A DNA stretch of 43,681 nucleotides from Ligilactobacillus pobuzihii E100301 = KCTC 13174. Its GTDB lineage: Bacteria; Bacillota; Bacilli; Lactobacillales; Lactobacillaceae. The stretch's first letter is position 1. Each line of letters opens with the position of its first letter. Position numbers and translations under genes: made by a program. The DNA lies in assembly GCF_000349725.1 (NCBI RefSeq), contig NZ_KB714702.1:9510-53190 (forward strand), given 5' to 3'. Shown one piece after another: positions 8,925 through 15,938 of the stretch. The notes under the pieces are model-generated. The model was not told the DNA's origin, did not search any database, and saw only the letters and a program-made list of their open reading frames with translations.

Positions 8925-9857
8925 ATGGCAGATCCGACAGGAAAAAATGAGCTTTTTCATGTTTATTACGAACGATGGATTACTGTGTATAAGGAAGGGG
9001 CTATTCGTAAAGTTACGATGGCCAAATATTTAATGACCCATCAATGGTTAATAAAAATCGTACCTGATTTAAAAATTTGTGACTTGACTCGTATTGTTTA
9101 CCAAAAATTATTAAATAAATATGCTGAGAAACATGAACGACAAACAACGATGGATTTTCACCATCAATTAAAGGGCGCTATTTTGGACGCAGTTGATGAA
9201 GGACTGATTGAACGTGATCCAACAAGGAAAGCAATTATTAAAGGAAAAACACCTCGGCATAAGAAGCCTAAGTATTTAAATCAGTATGAACTTCATACAG
9301 TCTTGGTAAATTTAAAACTTGGTCAAGAAATAAATTGGAACTGGTTCATTTTGCTAGTTGCTAAAACAGGAATGAGGTTTTCTGAGGCTTTAGCCTTAAC
9401 TCCGCAAGATTTTGATTTTTCTCATCAGGTAGTTGTGGTCAATAAAACTTGGGATTATAAAGGGCAGGGCGGTTTCTTACCGACAAAAAATAAATCTTCT
9501 GCGCGTAAAGTGGAACTAGATTGGCAAACTGTGATCCAATTCTCACAATTAATTAAAGATATGCCAGAAGATGAACCTATCTTTGTACCACAAAATGTTA
9601 AAGTTTACAATTCAACTGTTAACGGTGTACTAAAAAGAGCGTGTAAAAGGGCAAACGTTCCGGTAATAACTATTCATGGTTTACGCCATACACATGCATC
9701 GTTATTACTCTTTGCAGGGGTTTCAATTGCGAGTGTTGCTAGAAGATTAGGGCATGCAAGTATGACAACTACGCAGAAAACATATCTTCATATTATTCAG
9801 GAATTAGAAAATCAGGACGTTGATTTAGTAATGAGGTCACTTTCAGGATTAAGTTAA
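8925..9857 (+). CDS. Tyrosine recombinase, probable HsdS-shuffling invertase
   Basis: This is a tyrosine-family site-specific recombinase of 310 residues. The N-terminal part (1-105) is a SAM-like core-binding domain; the catalytic part carries R151, a hairpin lysine near 188, H251 and R254 (HGLRH), H277 (LGHAS) and nucleophile Y287, so the active site is complete. The start ATG follows AGGAGGAAAATACC. Its stop overlaps the stop of the silent hsdS half-gene by four bases, tail to tail. Recombinases in this position in Streptococcus and Lactobacillus type I loci exchange hsdS domains by recombining inverted repeats, and repeats of that kind flank this gene. A phage or island integrase is the alternative, but no other phage genes are present. 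Confidence 0.88.
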   Translation: MADPTGKNELFHVYYERWITVYKEGAIRKVTMAKYLMTHQWLIKIVPDLKICDLTRIVYQKLLNKYAEKHERQTTMDFHHQLKGAILDAVDEGLIERDPTRKAIIKGKTPRHKKPKYLNQYELHTVLVNLKLGQEINWNWFILLVAKTGMRFSEALALTPQDFDFSHQVVVVNKTWDYKGQGGFLPTKNKSSARKVELDWQTVIQFSQLIKDMPEDEPIFVPQNVKVYNSTVNGVLKRACKRANVPVITIHGLRHTHASLLLFAGVSIASVARRLGHASMTTTQKTYLHIIQELENQDVDLVMRSLSGLS

Positions 9858-9879
9858 TTATTTGGTGAAAAAGGCTGAC

Positions 9880-9906
9880 GCTGATGAAGGGTGATAAGGT
9901 GATCTA
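9880..9906 (-). repeat. 27-bp inverted recombination repeat, distal copy
   Basis: Exact reverse complement of 5554-5580; 23 bases also match 4941-4963. Marks the 3' boundary of the silent recognition-domain cassette. Confidence 0.85.
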
Positions 9907-10363
9907 ACTTTTCCATAATCTGTCCAATTTTAAACTGTTCCTTATATATTGGAACATAGTTTGTAAAATTCTCAACAGTAGTTTTGGAAATATTTAATTG
10001 AGACATACCTGCTCCCTGAGATTTAAAATATTTTTGATGAGCATTAATAAAATAGAAAAGAAACTCTGGAACAACAGTTTTATTTGACCTTAACAAAGCA
10101 ACGCGCTGATTTAAAACAAATTTATTATCCTCTGGTATTAAAGCAACTCGGCCTAATAAATCACCATGTCCTACATCACTCAATACCATTACCAAATCAT
10201 TTTTTTTAAGTGTCTCTTCAGTATCATGAACAAACTTTCCAGAATGTTTCAATCCCCCATTAATAGAAATTGAGTTTAAGTTAACAAGTTCAAACTTTCC
10301 GTAATTAAATTGACTACCTTCATGCGCTCTACCATTTTGATACACAGCCATTTCACTTAGGTC

Positions 10364-10380
10364 TCGCTGTTCCCAAGCGT
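10364..10380 (-). repeat. 17-bp inverted recombination repeat, distal copy
   Basis: Exact reverse complement of 4456-4472. Homology to hsdS stops at this repeat, as expected for a recombination boundary. Confidence 0.85.
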
Positions 10381-10403
10381 TTGTTTTTTGAAGTTAATTA
10401 TAC

Positions 10404-10577
10404 GTGAAGATAATTGTTGCGCGTTATAATTATCTGTTACGTAAAGCAGTTACTGGAAGTAAGTCTGTCACATTGATAGATGGACGTCGTATTACAGATC
10501 TTGTAGAAAAATATAAAATACACATTACGCCTATATCAAGCTTTACACTAGATGATTATTATTTTGAGAAAAAATAG
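10404..10577 (+). pseudogene. C-terminal remnant of an Mrr-like restriction endonuclease gene
   Basis: An open frame of about 57 codons ends at TAG 10575-10577 and reads, in part, SVTLIDGRRITDLVEKYKI and DDYYFEKK at the end. Mrr-family type IV endonucleases end with a block of the form vLIDGxxLxxLM, then a variable strand and xDxDYFee, so this matches the extreme C-terminus of that family. Stops lie directly upstream at 10389 and 10395, and the wing-helix and catalytic domains are absent, so it cannot be functional. A GTG at 10404 exists without a clear ribosome binding site. It probably marks the edge at which the type I island replaced or cut into an older restriction locus. The family assignment is by motif recall only. 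Confidence 0.5.
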
Positions 10578-10584
10578 CCAATAC

Positions 10585-10626
10585 AAAAAATGCCGACCTA
10601 AATCGTAGCCTAGGCCGACATTTTTA
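10585..10626. terminator. Bidirectional terminator between restriction island and nnrD
   Basis: An A-run, the arm ATGCCGACCTA, its imperfect complement TAGGCCGACAT and a T-run form a hairpin usable in both directions. It sits between convergent reading directions. Confidence 0.65.
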
Positions 10627-10639
10627 AATTCATATAACC

Positions 10640-11479
10640 TTACTTACTGTTTTCTTTCATAAATCTCTGCAACTGATCAATAATATCGGTTGGTAAGACA
10701 ACATAAGCATTTTTGGCAAGTTGGTCAGCGATGGCACTATGCGTGTATAAAGCTGCGTCTAAAGCTGCTTTAGGATCTTCGCTAGCAAACTGTCCCATGA
10801 AAGCCGCAATGATACCAGTTAATGTGTCCCCCATCCCGCCTGTTGACATGTAAGGACCGCCGATAGGAAGGCGAGTGGTTTCTTGTTTTGGTGAATAGAT
10901 CTCTGTGTGGTGTTTCTTTAATACCACGGTTGCACCAAGCTTCTCTTGTTTTTGTCGATTGTTTTCTTCAGATTGATCCGCGATTTTAATACCTGAAAGT
11001 CTTTGCCATTCCATTTCATGGGGTGTGAAAATAATATGAGTATCTGGCAAATTATCCTGCAGCTCTTTTTCTTGTGCTAATAGAGTGATCGCTGAACCAT
11101 CGATGATCAAATATTGCTCTGGTTTGACATTTGCAAAAACACTTCTGATGATCGATAGAGAAGTCTGGTCAGTCCCCAATCCGGGTCCGATCACGATCGC
11201 ATCGGCACCGGCTAAGACTGAATTGACTGTTCTTTCATCAGTGAAGTCGACAAACATTGCTTCTGGGACAACCGCGTGCAAAGCCGTTAGATTTTCTGGT
11301 GCAGTGGCACAGGTAACTAATCCTGCACCGGCGTGGACAGCAGCTGAGGTCGACATTAAAATTGCACCACCATATTGTTTGGTACCGCCGACTGTTACGA
11401 TATGCCCATAATTACCTTTAAAGCTGTCGACTGGACGTTTGTTAATGACTGTGAGTATTTCTGAAGTTAAGTTTTTCAA
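10640..11479 (-). CDS. nnrD: ADP-dependent NAD(P)H-hydrate dehydratase
   Basis: This enzyme repairs damaged NADHX and NADPHX by dehydrating the S-epimer back to NAD(P)H at the expense of ADP. The 279-residue protein has the ribokinase-like YjeF C-terminal (carbohydrate kinase) fold with the motifs HAGAGLVT (~50), IGPGLGTD (~98), TPHEMEWQRL (~152) and the GGMGDTLTG nucleotide/catalytic motif (~216). No N-terminal epimerase domain is fused, as is common in lactobacilli. The start is TTG, supported by GGAGGTAATAT directly upstream. It follows the alpha/beta hydrolase gene by 17 bases and is probably co-transcribed with it. Confidence 0.92.
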   Translation of the reverse strand: MKNLTSEILTVINKRPVDSFKGNYGHIVTVGGTKQYGGAILMSTSAAVHAGAGLVTCATAPENLTALHAVVPEAMFVDFTDERTVNSVLAGADAIVIGPGLGTDQTSLSIIRSVFANVKPEQYLIIDGSAITLLAQEKELQDNLPDTHIIFTPHEMEWQRLSGIKIADQSEENNRQKQEKLGATVVLKKHHTEIYSPKQETTRLPIGGPYMSTGGMGDTLTGIIAAFMGQFASEDPKAALDAALYTHSAIADQLAKNAYVVLPTDIIDQLQRFMKENSK

Positions 11480-11496
11480 AATATTACCTCCAATAA

Positions 11497-12393
11497 TTAA
11501 CTTAACAAAAAGTTTTTGATTGTTTCTATCGTTTGCTGGTGGATCTGCTTACGGTCAACACCAGGTGCATCTGAATACCAGAATGAATCGACCTTAGCGG
11601 GTTGTTTTTTTGCTGGTAAGAAGATAAAATGACCGACATTTGCGGGTAGCTCTTGATAAATAGCATCTGGTAAGAACTTATGATAAACACGCCCATTTTG
11701 ATCGATCGGTGCGATCTTGTCACCACCAGGAGCAATGATCAAAGTTGGAATATCAACTTTTTTAGTTTGCTGTCTTGAGTTGACACCCGTTCCTAAAGCA
11801 GGGGATAAGGCAACGACTTTTTTAAAACGGTCATCTTTCAAATCTGTAGGGACTTCGGCTGGCTTTGCTTCAACCACTTTCTTGGTCAGCTTACCAAATT
11901 CTGGCATCTTTACCACTACATTTGCAGGTAAAGTTTCGTCTTCTTGCTTTTGAATCAAATTTTGGTCAACGTTTAATCCAGCAAGTGCCATTACCGAGTA
12001 TGCTCCTAATGAAAAACCAATTGCGTAGATTCGTTCTTGATCTATTAAGGGGCCATATTGGCGAATTAGTTCTGATAATACGAAGGATAGATCTCGTGGT
12101 CGCTCCCAGTAACGTTTGAATTGTGCGGGGATAGGATCACTAAAAGTGTTTCCATAGTGGTCAGGTGACGCCACAATATACCCTTGTGCGGCCAATGGCA
12201 TTGCTAACCAAGCTAAGCTGATCCGGTTACTGCCTGAGCCATGAGACATTAAAATTAGTGGATGTTTTTCACCTGAGTAATTTGCTGCATAATCCAAATT
12301 GAGTTCTTCTGGGTACCAAAGTGTAGTTTTTAATGGTCGATCTTCTCGAGAATGGTCCGTGAAATTGAGCGTTTGTGCGGTAACTTGCGACAT
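11497..12393 (-). CDS. Alpha/beta hydrolase, dienelactone hydrolase-like
   Basis: The 298-residue product has the alpha/beta hydrolase pattern: an oxyanion-region motif LMSHGSGSNR, the nucleophile elbow GFSLGA (serine at about 138) and a late histidine in NVGHFIF. It resembles predicted dienelactone hydrolase or platelet-activating-factor-acetylhydrolase-like enzymes; the substrate is unknown. No signal peptide is visible. I place the start at ATG 12393 because AAAGGGAG lies seven bases upstream; an in-frame TTG 21 bases earlier would place the ribosome binding site inside the gene. It is the first gene of a two-gene minus-strand unit with nnrD, with TATACT about 40 bases upstream as a possible -10 box. 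Confidence 0.85.
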   Translation of the reverse strand: MSQVTAQTLNFTDHSREDRPLKTTLWYPEELNLDYAANYSGEKHPLILMSHGSGSNRISLAWLAMPLAAQGYIVASPDHYGNTFSDPIPAQFKRYWERPRDLSFVLSELIRQYGPLIDQERIYAIGFSLGAYSVMALAGLNVDQNLIQKQEDETLPANVVVKMPEFGKLTKKVVEAKPAEVPTDLKDDRFKKVVALSPALGTGVNSRQQTKKVDIPTLIIAPGGDKIAPIDQNGRVYHKFLPDAIYQELPANVGHFIFLPAKKQPAKVDSFWYSDAPGVDRKQIHQQTIETIKNFLLS

Positions 12394-12499
12394 TTTTTTC
12401 TCCCTTTCTGACAAAACTTCACTTTTAGTATAGCAAAAATAGCGATTGCAGACACGTTTAAACGGCTGATAAAAGGCAGTAAAAACAAAATTGTGGATT

Positions 12500-12524
12500 A
12501 GGTTTGACTCCTGTCAGCGGCATA
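12500..12524 (+). repeat. Degenerate copy of the tRNA-Leu 3' end
   Basis: Twenty-two of 25 bases match 12711-12735, the T-arm, acceptor strand and downstream CATA of the tRNA-Leu gene, in the same orientation and 211 bases upstream. The sequence before it does not form a tRNA body. It may be the remnant of a second tRNA-Leu gene or an old attachment site. Confidence 0.6.
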
Positions 12525-12648
12525 GGAAGAAAAAACGTATAAATTAGCGCAACTAAAATATCTTTGGAGAATAATTACAAAAATAATAAAACCTCTTTTA
12601 ATTTAGTGCAAATTATTGTATTATAGTTAGGTACTGATTTAAATCGAC

Positions 12649-12733
12649 GCCACTGTGGCGGAATTGGCAGACGCGCAGCGTTCAGGTCGCTGTTTGGGTT
12701 ATCCAAGTACAGGTTCGACTCCTGCCAGTGGCA
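12649..12733 (+). tRNA. tRNA-Leu (anticodon CAG)
   Basis: A class II tRNA of 85 bases: acceptor arms GCCACTG and CAGTGGC pair fully, the anticodon loop is TTCAGGT (CAG, reads CUG), there is a long variable arm (TTTGGGTTATCCAAGT region), and the T-arm has GGTTCGACTCC. The discriminator is A and CCA is not encoded. The outer pair of the T stem looks like an A-C mismatch. Confidence 0.93.
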
Positions 12734-12747
12734 TAATAATTAGTCTG

Positions 12748-12779
12748 ACCATCGTTTCAGTTGAAACGGTGGTTTTTTC
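12748..12779 (+). terminator. Terminator of tRNA-Leu
   Basis: ACCATCGTTTCA pairs with TGAAACGGTGGT (12 bp, one G-U) with a two-base loop, followed by TTTTTT. Confidence 0.85.
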
Positions 12780-13077
12780 TATCTGAAAATATGAGGTAAT
12801 TTAAAGGATACCTAGAATAAATAAAAGTTAACTTTTTTAACCTTTTTTAAATTTATTCGAACAAATAAATGGTACTTTTATTTACTTTAGAAGCAATAAT
12901 TGCTATACTTATAAGCAATTAGTATGTATTTATTCTGATATTTAATTTTTAAATAGTTAAAACAATGAACTTTGCTTTATTATGATTAAAAGTAAAAAGA
13001 GTTGATAATGAATTAGACTCGAAGTCTTCTTTTAAGCATAATATAAAACTTATCGTTGAAGGTTAAAATCATAAAGT
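12780..13077. other. AT-rich intergenic region with an inverted repeat
   Basis: No gene is visible in these ~300 bases. They are strongly AT-rich and hold the inverted repeat AATTGCT...AGCAATT (12898-12920) with TATACTTAT in the loop. It may contain distal promoter or regulator sites for the 98-aa gene downstream; I see no further support. Confidence 0.35.
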
Positions 13078-13124
13078 TTGATTAATTTACCTAAATGGAG
13101 TATGATTCTGTGAAAACGCAATCA
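13078..13124 (+). promoter_or_regulatory. Promoter with overlapping cre (CcpA) site
   Basis: TTGATT (13078-13083), a 17-base spacer and TATGAT (13101-13106) make a good sigma-A promoter. TGAAAACGCAATCA (13111-13124) matches the cre consensus TGWAANCGNTNWCA at all but one fixed position and covers the predicted transcription start, the classic place for CcpA repression. Confidence 0.65.
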
Positions 13125-13152
13125 TTAATGAGAGAGAAAGGACGTAAATCAG

Positions 13153-13449
13153 ATGGCAAAAATAAATGCAATGTATTTGGTGGGAAGAGCTAAGATCTAT
13201 CGGGACGAGGCTCAACGAGGGATTGAATTAGAATCACAGGGTGACGAAGAACGTGCTTTATTAGTTTGGAAGAGTTTAAAACGAGCATGTGAAGCAGAAC
13301 TTGCTAGTTATGATGGAACAGATAATGATTATGCGCACTTCTTACATACAATTTCCGAGTATGTGCAAAATAATTCTGAGGTGATGTCTGGTTTAGAATT
13401 GATCAGGATCAGCAGCCGTGATTACCTGAAAGCTATGAGTGGGAAATAA
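13153..13449 (+). CDS. Small hypothetical protein, 98 aa
   Basis: I do not recognise the family. The product is helical and soluble, rich in Glu, Arg and Ala, with the frame starting MAKINAMYLVGRAKIY. The ATG follows GAGAGAAAGGACG at an acceptable distance. The promoter upstream carries a cre-like site, so the gene is probably repressed by CcpA on preferred sugars. It is followed 89 bases later by a universal stress protein gene on the same strand, suggesting a stress or starvation role; that is inference only. Confidence 0.7.
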   Translation: MAKINAMYLVGRAKIYRDEAQRGIELESQGDEERALLVWKSLKRACEAELASYDGTDNDYAHFLHTISEYVQNNSEVMSGLELIRISSRDYLKAMSGK

Positions 13450-13538
13450 TAGGACATCTAATAAAATTAATGTTATACTTTCTTTAGTGGAATAGGTATT
13501 ATCATAGTAATTTTTATATATAAAAGGGAGTGGCAACT

Positions 13539-13988
13539 GTGACAGAACAAGCATATAAAACCATCCTTGTACCAGTTGATGGTTCCGAGGCGGCAGAAAA
13601 AGCCTTGAAAAAGGCCGTAGAAGTTGCCAAGAGAAACCACGCACACTTAGATATTTTGAATGTGATCGATCTCAAGCAATTTTCAGTCAGTTTTGCTGGT
13701 ATGTTAAATGCTAGTGGCGACGTAGTTTATAAGACATTTGAAGATGTTGATAAATATCTAGCTGAATTACAAAAGAGAGTTAAAGAGCAAGGCTTTGACG
13801 ACGTTGATGTCCACGCTCGTTTTGGTTCTCCACGTACGGTAATTTCAAAAGATTTCCCGGAAGATCATCAAACTGATTTGATCATTATGGGACCTACTGG
13901 GTTAAATGCAGTTGAGCGTGTCTTTGTGGGCGCGGTCACTGATTATGTGATCAGAGCAGCTAGTTGTGATGTAATTATTGCGCGTTAA
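13539..13988 (+). CDS. Universal stress protein (UspA family)
   Basis: The 149-residue protein has the Usp fold: it begins with the strand-loop KTILVPVDGSE and ends with IIMGPTGLNAVERVFVGAV, the glycine-rich nucleotide loop G-x2-G-x9-G. The residue after the last glycine is Ala where ATP-binding Usp proteins usually have Ser or Thr, so nucleotide binding is likely but not certain. I place the start at GTG 13539, eight bases after AAAGGGAG; the in-frame GTG at 13530 overlaps that ribosome binding site. TATACT lies about 65 bases upstream as a possible -10. The next gene follows after 63 bases. Confidence 0.88.
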   Translation: MTEQAYKTILVPVDGSEAAEKALKKAVEVAKRNHAHLDILNVIDLKQFSVSFAGMLNASGDVVYKTFEDVDKYLAELQKRVKEQGFDDVDVHARFGSPRTVISKDFPEDHQTDLIIMGPTGLNAVERVFVGAVTDYVIRAASCDVIIAR

Positions 13989-14051
13989 TAGTTTAGCTAT
14001 GTGAGTTAACAACTCAAGTAATGTTGGAGTCGAAAGGAGACAATTAATAAA

Positions 14052-14405
14052 TTGAATTTCGGAGCAGCGTTGGTATATATTGCGTTGTTTATTCTCACGA
14101 TCTACAACGTGCGGCGTAATTATCATTTGATGAAGTTGCGTTCCAATGCGAATATTCGTGAACCAGAAAAACTATCGCAAGATGAACAAAGTCAGTTAAA
14201 GGGCTTTAATTCTGATAAGCGAAAATGGTCTATTTTAAGCCAGGTATTTTTCTTTACTGCTTTATTCTTGGCTTTTAAAGGCACATTAGCCCAGTTGGCT
14301 TTTTTCATGGATCTTTATACTGTTTCAGTGATCTGTGTCAATAATATTGACATCGACATTGTTAAGCTATTGGGTCAATCTTCTGGTTCTCAATCAGAAC
14401 AATAG
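14052..14405 (+). CDS. Small membrane protein, 117 aa
   Basis: I do not recognise the family. The start is TTG, with AAAGGAG about 12 bases upstream. Residues ~3-20 form a first membrane segment (AALVYIALFILTIYNV), followed by a basic loop, and residues ~58-97 contain one or two further hydrophobic stretches (QVFFFTALFLAF and LAFFMDLYTVSVICV). The tail is short and hydrophilic. It follows the universal stress protein gene and ends at a strong terminator, so the two may be co-transcribed. Confidence 0.7.
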   Translation: MNFGAALVYIALFILTIYNVRRNYHLMKLRSNANIREPEKLSQDEQSQLKGFNSDKRKWSILSQVFFFTALFLAFKGTLAQLAFFMDLYTVSVICVNNIDIDIVKLLGQSSGSQSEQ

Positions 14406-14410
14406 AAAAT

Positions 14411-14449
14411 AAAAATGCTTTCCCACTTGTCTTGTGGGAAGGCATTTTT
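14411..14449 (+). terminator. Strong terminator after the usp/membrane gene pair
   Basis: AAAAATGCTTTCCCAC pairs with GTGGGAAGGCATTTTT over 16 bp with a single G-U, ending in TTTTT. It is nearly symmetric and could work in both directions. Confidence 0.85.
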
Positions 14450-14581
14450 CATATACAGGACAAAACAATCAGTTAAGATGCTTTGGCATTATACCGTGTT
14501 TTTGCGATAGATATCTTAAATAAACGGAAAGACTTGGGTTGTGCGACCCAACTAATAGGTGTTTTGGGGAAGGTGATTTAC

Positions 14582-15736
14582 TTGAAATTTGTTATTGCGC
14601 CAGATTCATTTAAAGGAAGTTTAACCGCTAAAGAAGTTAGTATCGCGATAAAAAAAGGGATCACGAAAATTTATCCGAAAGCAGATGTGGAATTAGTCCC
14701 AATGGCGGACGGTGGAGAGGGGACTGTTCAAGCGTTAACTGACGCAACAAAAGGCAAATTTATCACTGAAATGGTGACAGATCCGCTAGGTAAGCCAGTC
14801 GAGGCTAGTTACGGTATTTTAGGAGATGGCCACACAGCTGTGATCGAAATGTCTGCCGCGAGTGGTCTTCAATTAGTTGATGAAAATTCACGTGATCCAA
14901 TGAAAGCAACCACGTTCGGCACTGGCGAATTGATTTTAAGTGCATTAGACCAAGGTGTAACAAAGATAATTTTAGGAATTGGCGGCTCGGCTACTAATGA
15001 TGGTGGAGCTGGAATGGCGCAGGCGTTAGGAGCTAAATTATTAGATCCCAAGGGTAATGAGCTTCCTTTAGGTGGTGGTTTTTTAGATCGATTAGATAGA
15101 ATAGATGTTAGAGGTGTTGATCCACGAGTTAAGAAAACTAAAATTTTAATTGCTTCTGATGTGACTAATCCTTTAACTGGAAAAAATGGAGCAAGTGTTA
15201 TATTTGGACCACAAAAAGGCGCAACAGTAGAGATGGTAGAGCAATTAGATCAAAACTTAAAACATTATACCGATATTATAGAAAAAGATTTAAATCTAGC
15301 AGTAAAAGAAATTCCAGGCGCAGGGGCTGCTGGTGGTTTAGGTGCGGGTCTAATAGCTTTTACTAATTCTCAAATGAAACATGGGATCGATATCGTTGTT
15401 GAATATAGTTTGCTCAAAAAAAGGGCACAGGGCGCTGATTTCGTATTTACAGGAGAAGGCGGGATCGATCATCAAACTAAATTTGGTAAAACTCCCTATG
15501 GTGTCGCGCAAGCAACTAAGCTTGTTGCACCAACAGCGCCGGTTATTGCCTTAGCGGGTAATATTGGGAAAAACATAGAGTCTTTGTATCAGTCTGATGC
15601 AATTGATGTTATCTTTTCTACACCGAGTGGTGCTAAGCCTTTAGACAAAGCAATCAAAGATAGTCCGCAAGATATTGAACTAGTAGCTGAAAATGTGGCG
15701 CGTTTGGTCAAGACAACTTTAGCTGCAAAAGAATAG
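14582..15736 (+). CDS. glxK: Glycerate kinase
   Basis: Phosphorylates D-glycerate with ATP to a phosphoglycerate that enters lower glycolysis. The 384-residue protein begins LKFVIAPDSFKGSLTA, the conserved N-terminus of class II glycerate kinases, and contains MADGGEGTV (~42) and GGSATNDGGAGMAQALGA (~136). I place the start at TTG 14582 because it matches the family N-terminus and follows GGGGAAGGTGA; an in-frame ATG about 100 bases upstream would add a tail without family similarity. The leader holds a perfect 6-bp hairpin (14534-14551, TTGGGT/ACCCAA). A hairpin-rich repeat at 15762 serves as terminator. Confidence 0.93.
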   Translation: MKFVIAPDSFKGSLTAKEVSIAIKKGITKIYPKADVELVPMADGGEGTVQALTDATKGKFITEMVTDPLGKPVEASYGILGDGHTAVIEMSAASGLQLVDENSRDPMKATTFGTGELILSALDQGVTKIILGIGGSATNDGGAGMAQALGAKLLDPKGNELPLGGGFLDRLDRIDVRGVDPRVKKTKILIASDVTNPLTGKNGASVIFGPQKGATVEMVEQLDQNLKHYTDIIEKDLNLAVKEIPGAGAAGGLGAGLIAFTNSQMKHGIDIVVEYSLLKKRAQGADFVFTGEGGIDHQTKFGKTPYGVAQATKLVAPTAPVIALAGNIGKNIESLYQSDAIDVIFSTPSGAKPLDKAIKDSPQDIELVAENVARLVKTTLAAKE

Positions 15737-15761
15737 CTTTAAGGAATTCATTTATAAACTA

Positions 15762-15928
15762 AAAAACCGGCGATTTATCCCATAAATGGTTTAAATCGCC
15801 GGTTCCTATAGGTGTTCCAAAAGATTGAAGCTTTACTGTAATGATGATCGCGTTATTCTGGTTCTTCTTTTTGCTATAACCAAGATAATGCGATCGTCGT
15901 TACAAATCAGCTTCAAAGCATCTTTTGT
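15762..15928. repeat. Dispersed intergenic hairpin repeat, copy 1 (long form)
   Basis: The first hairpin has a perfect 13-bp stem (AACCGGCGATTTA with TAAATCGCCGGTT). The second part is a long imperfect palindrome running from CAAAAGATTGAAGC to GCTTCAAAGCATCTTTTG around GATCGCGTTATT/AATGCGATC. It closely resembles 30283-30505 and shares hairpin 1 with 18246-18385 and 42601-42690. It lies between convergent genes and probably also terminates transcription. Confidence 0.75.
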
Positions 15929-15938
15929 TGCACTTTTT

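Larger units (their letters stand above)
9854..10380 (-). pseudogene. hsdS': Silent hsdS half-gene (single target-recognition domain cassette)
   Basis: The minus strand encodes one target-recognition domain bounded by AWEQR at the start and DHLITLHQ at the end, as in the expressed hsdS. The in-frame homology begins at 10380 with the 17-bp repeat; upstream the frame soon meets a stop and there is no ribosome binding site or the HsdS N-terminal segment, so it is not a normal gene. A later ATG at 10351 could start a 165-residue fragment, but it would lack the conserved domain start. The C-terminal coiled coil is missing: after LHQ the frame ends RQPFSPNN. The domain sequence differs from both domains of the expressed copy, so it represents a third specificity available by recombination. 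Confidence 0.85.

Noticed and set aside
8925-9857. Prophage or integrative element marked by an integrase
   Set aside because: No other phage or conjugation genes lie nearby, and the inverted hsdS repeats give a better role for the recombinase.
9854-10351. A normal 165-residue HsdS gene on the minus strand
   Set aside because: Homology to HsdS continues upstream of the ATG at 10351 to the recombination repeat at 10380 and there stops; no ribosome binding site or N-terminal HsdS segment exists. It is a silent cassette rather than an expressed gene.
11085-12119. Plus-strand frames opposite nnrD and the hydrolase gene
   Set aside because: Antisense shadows of two well-supported genes with clear motifs and ribosome binding sites; none has its own start signals.
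14483-14581. N-terminal extension of glycerate kinase from ATG 14483
   Set aside because: No ribosome binding site at that ATG, no family similarity in the added residues, and a well-placed site before TTG 14582.
15762-15928. Insertion sequence remnant
   Set aside because: No transposase reading frame or fragment is visible in any copy of this repeat; it is a non-coding hairpin element.
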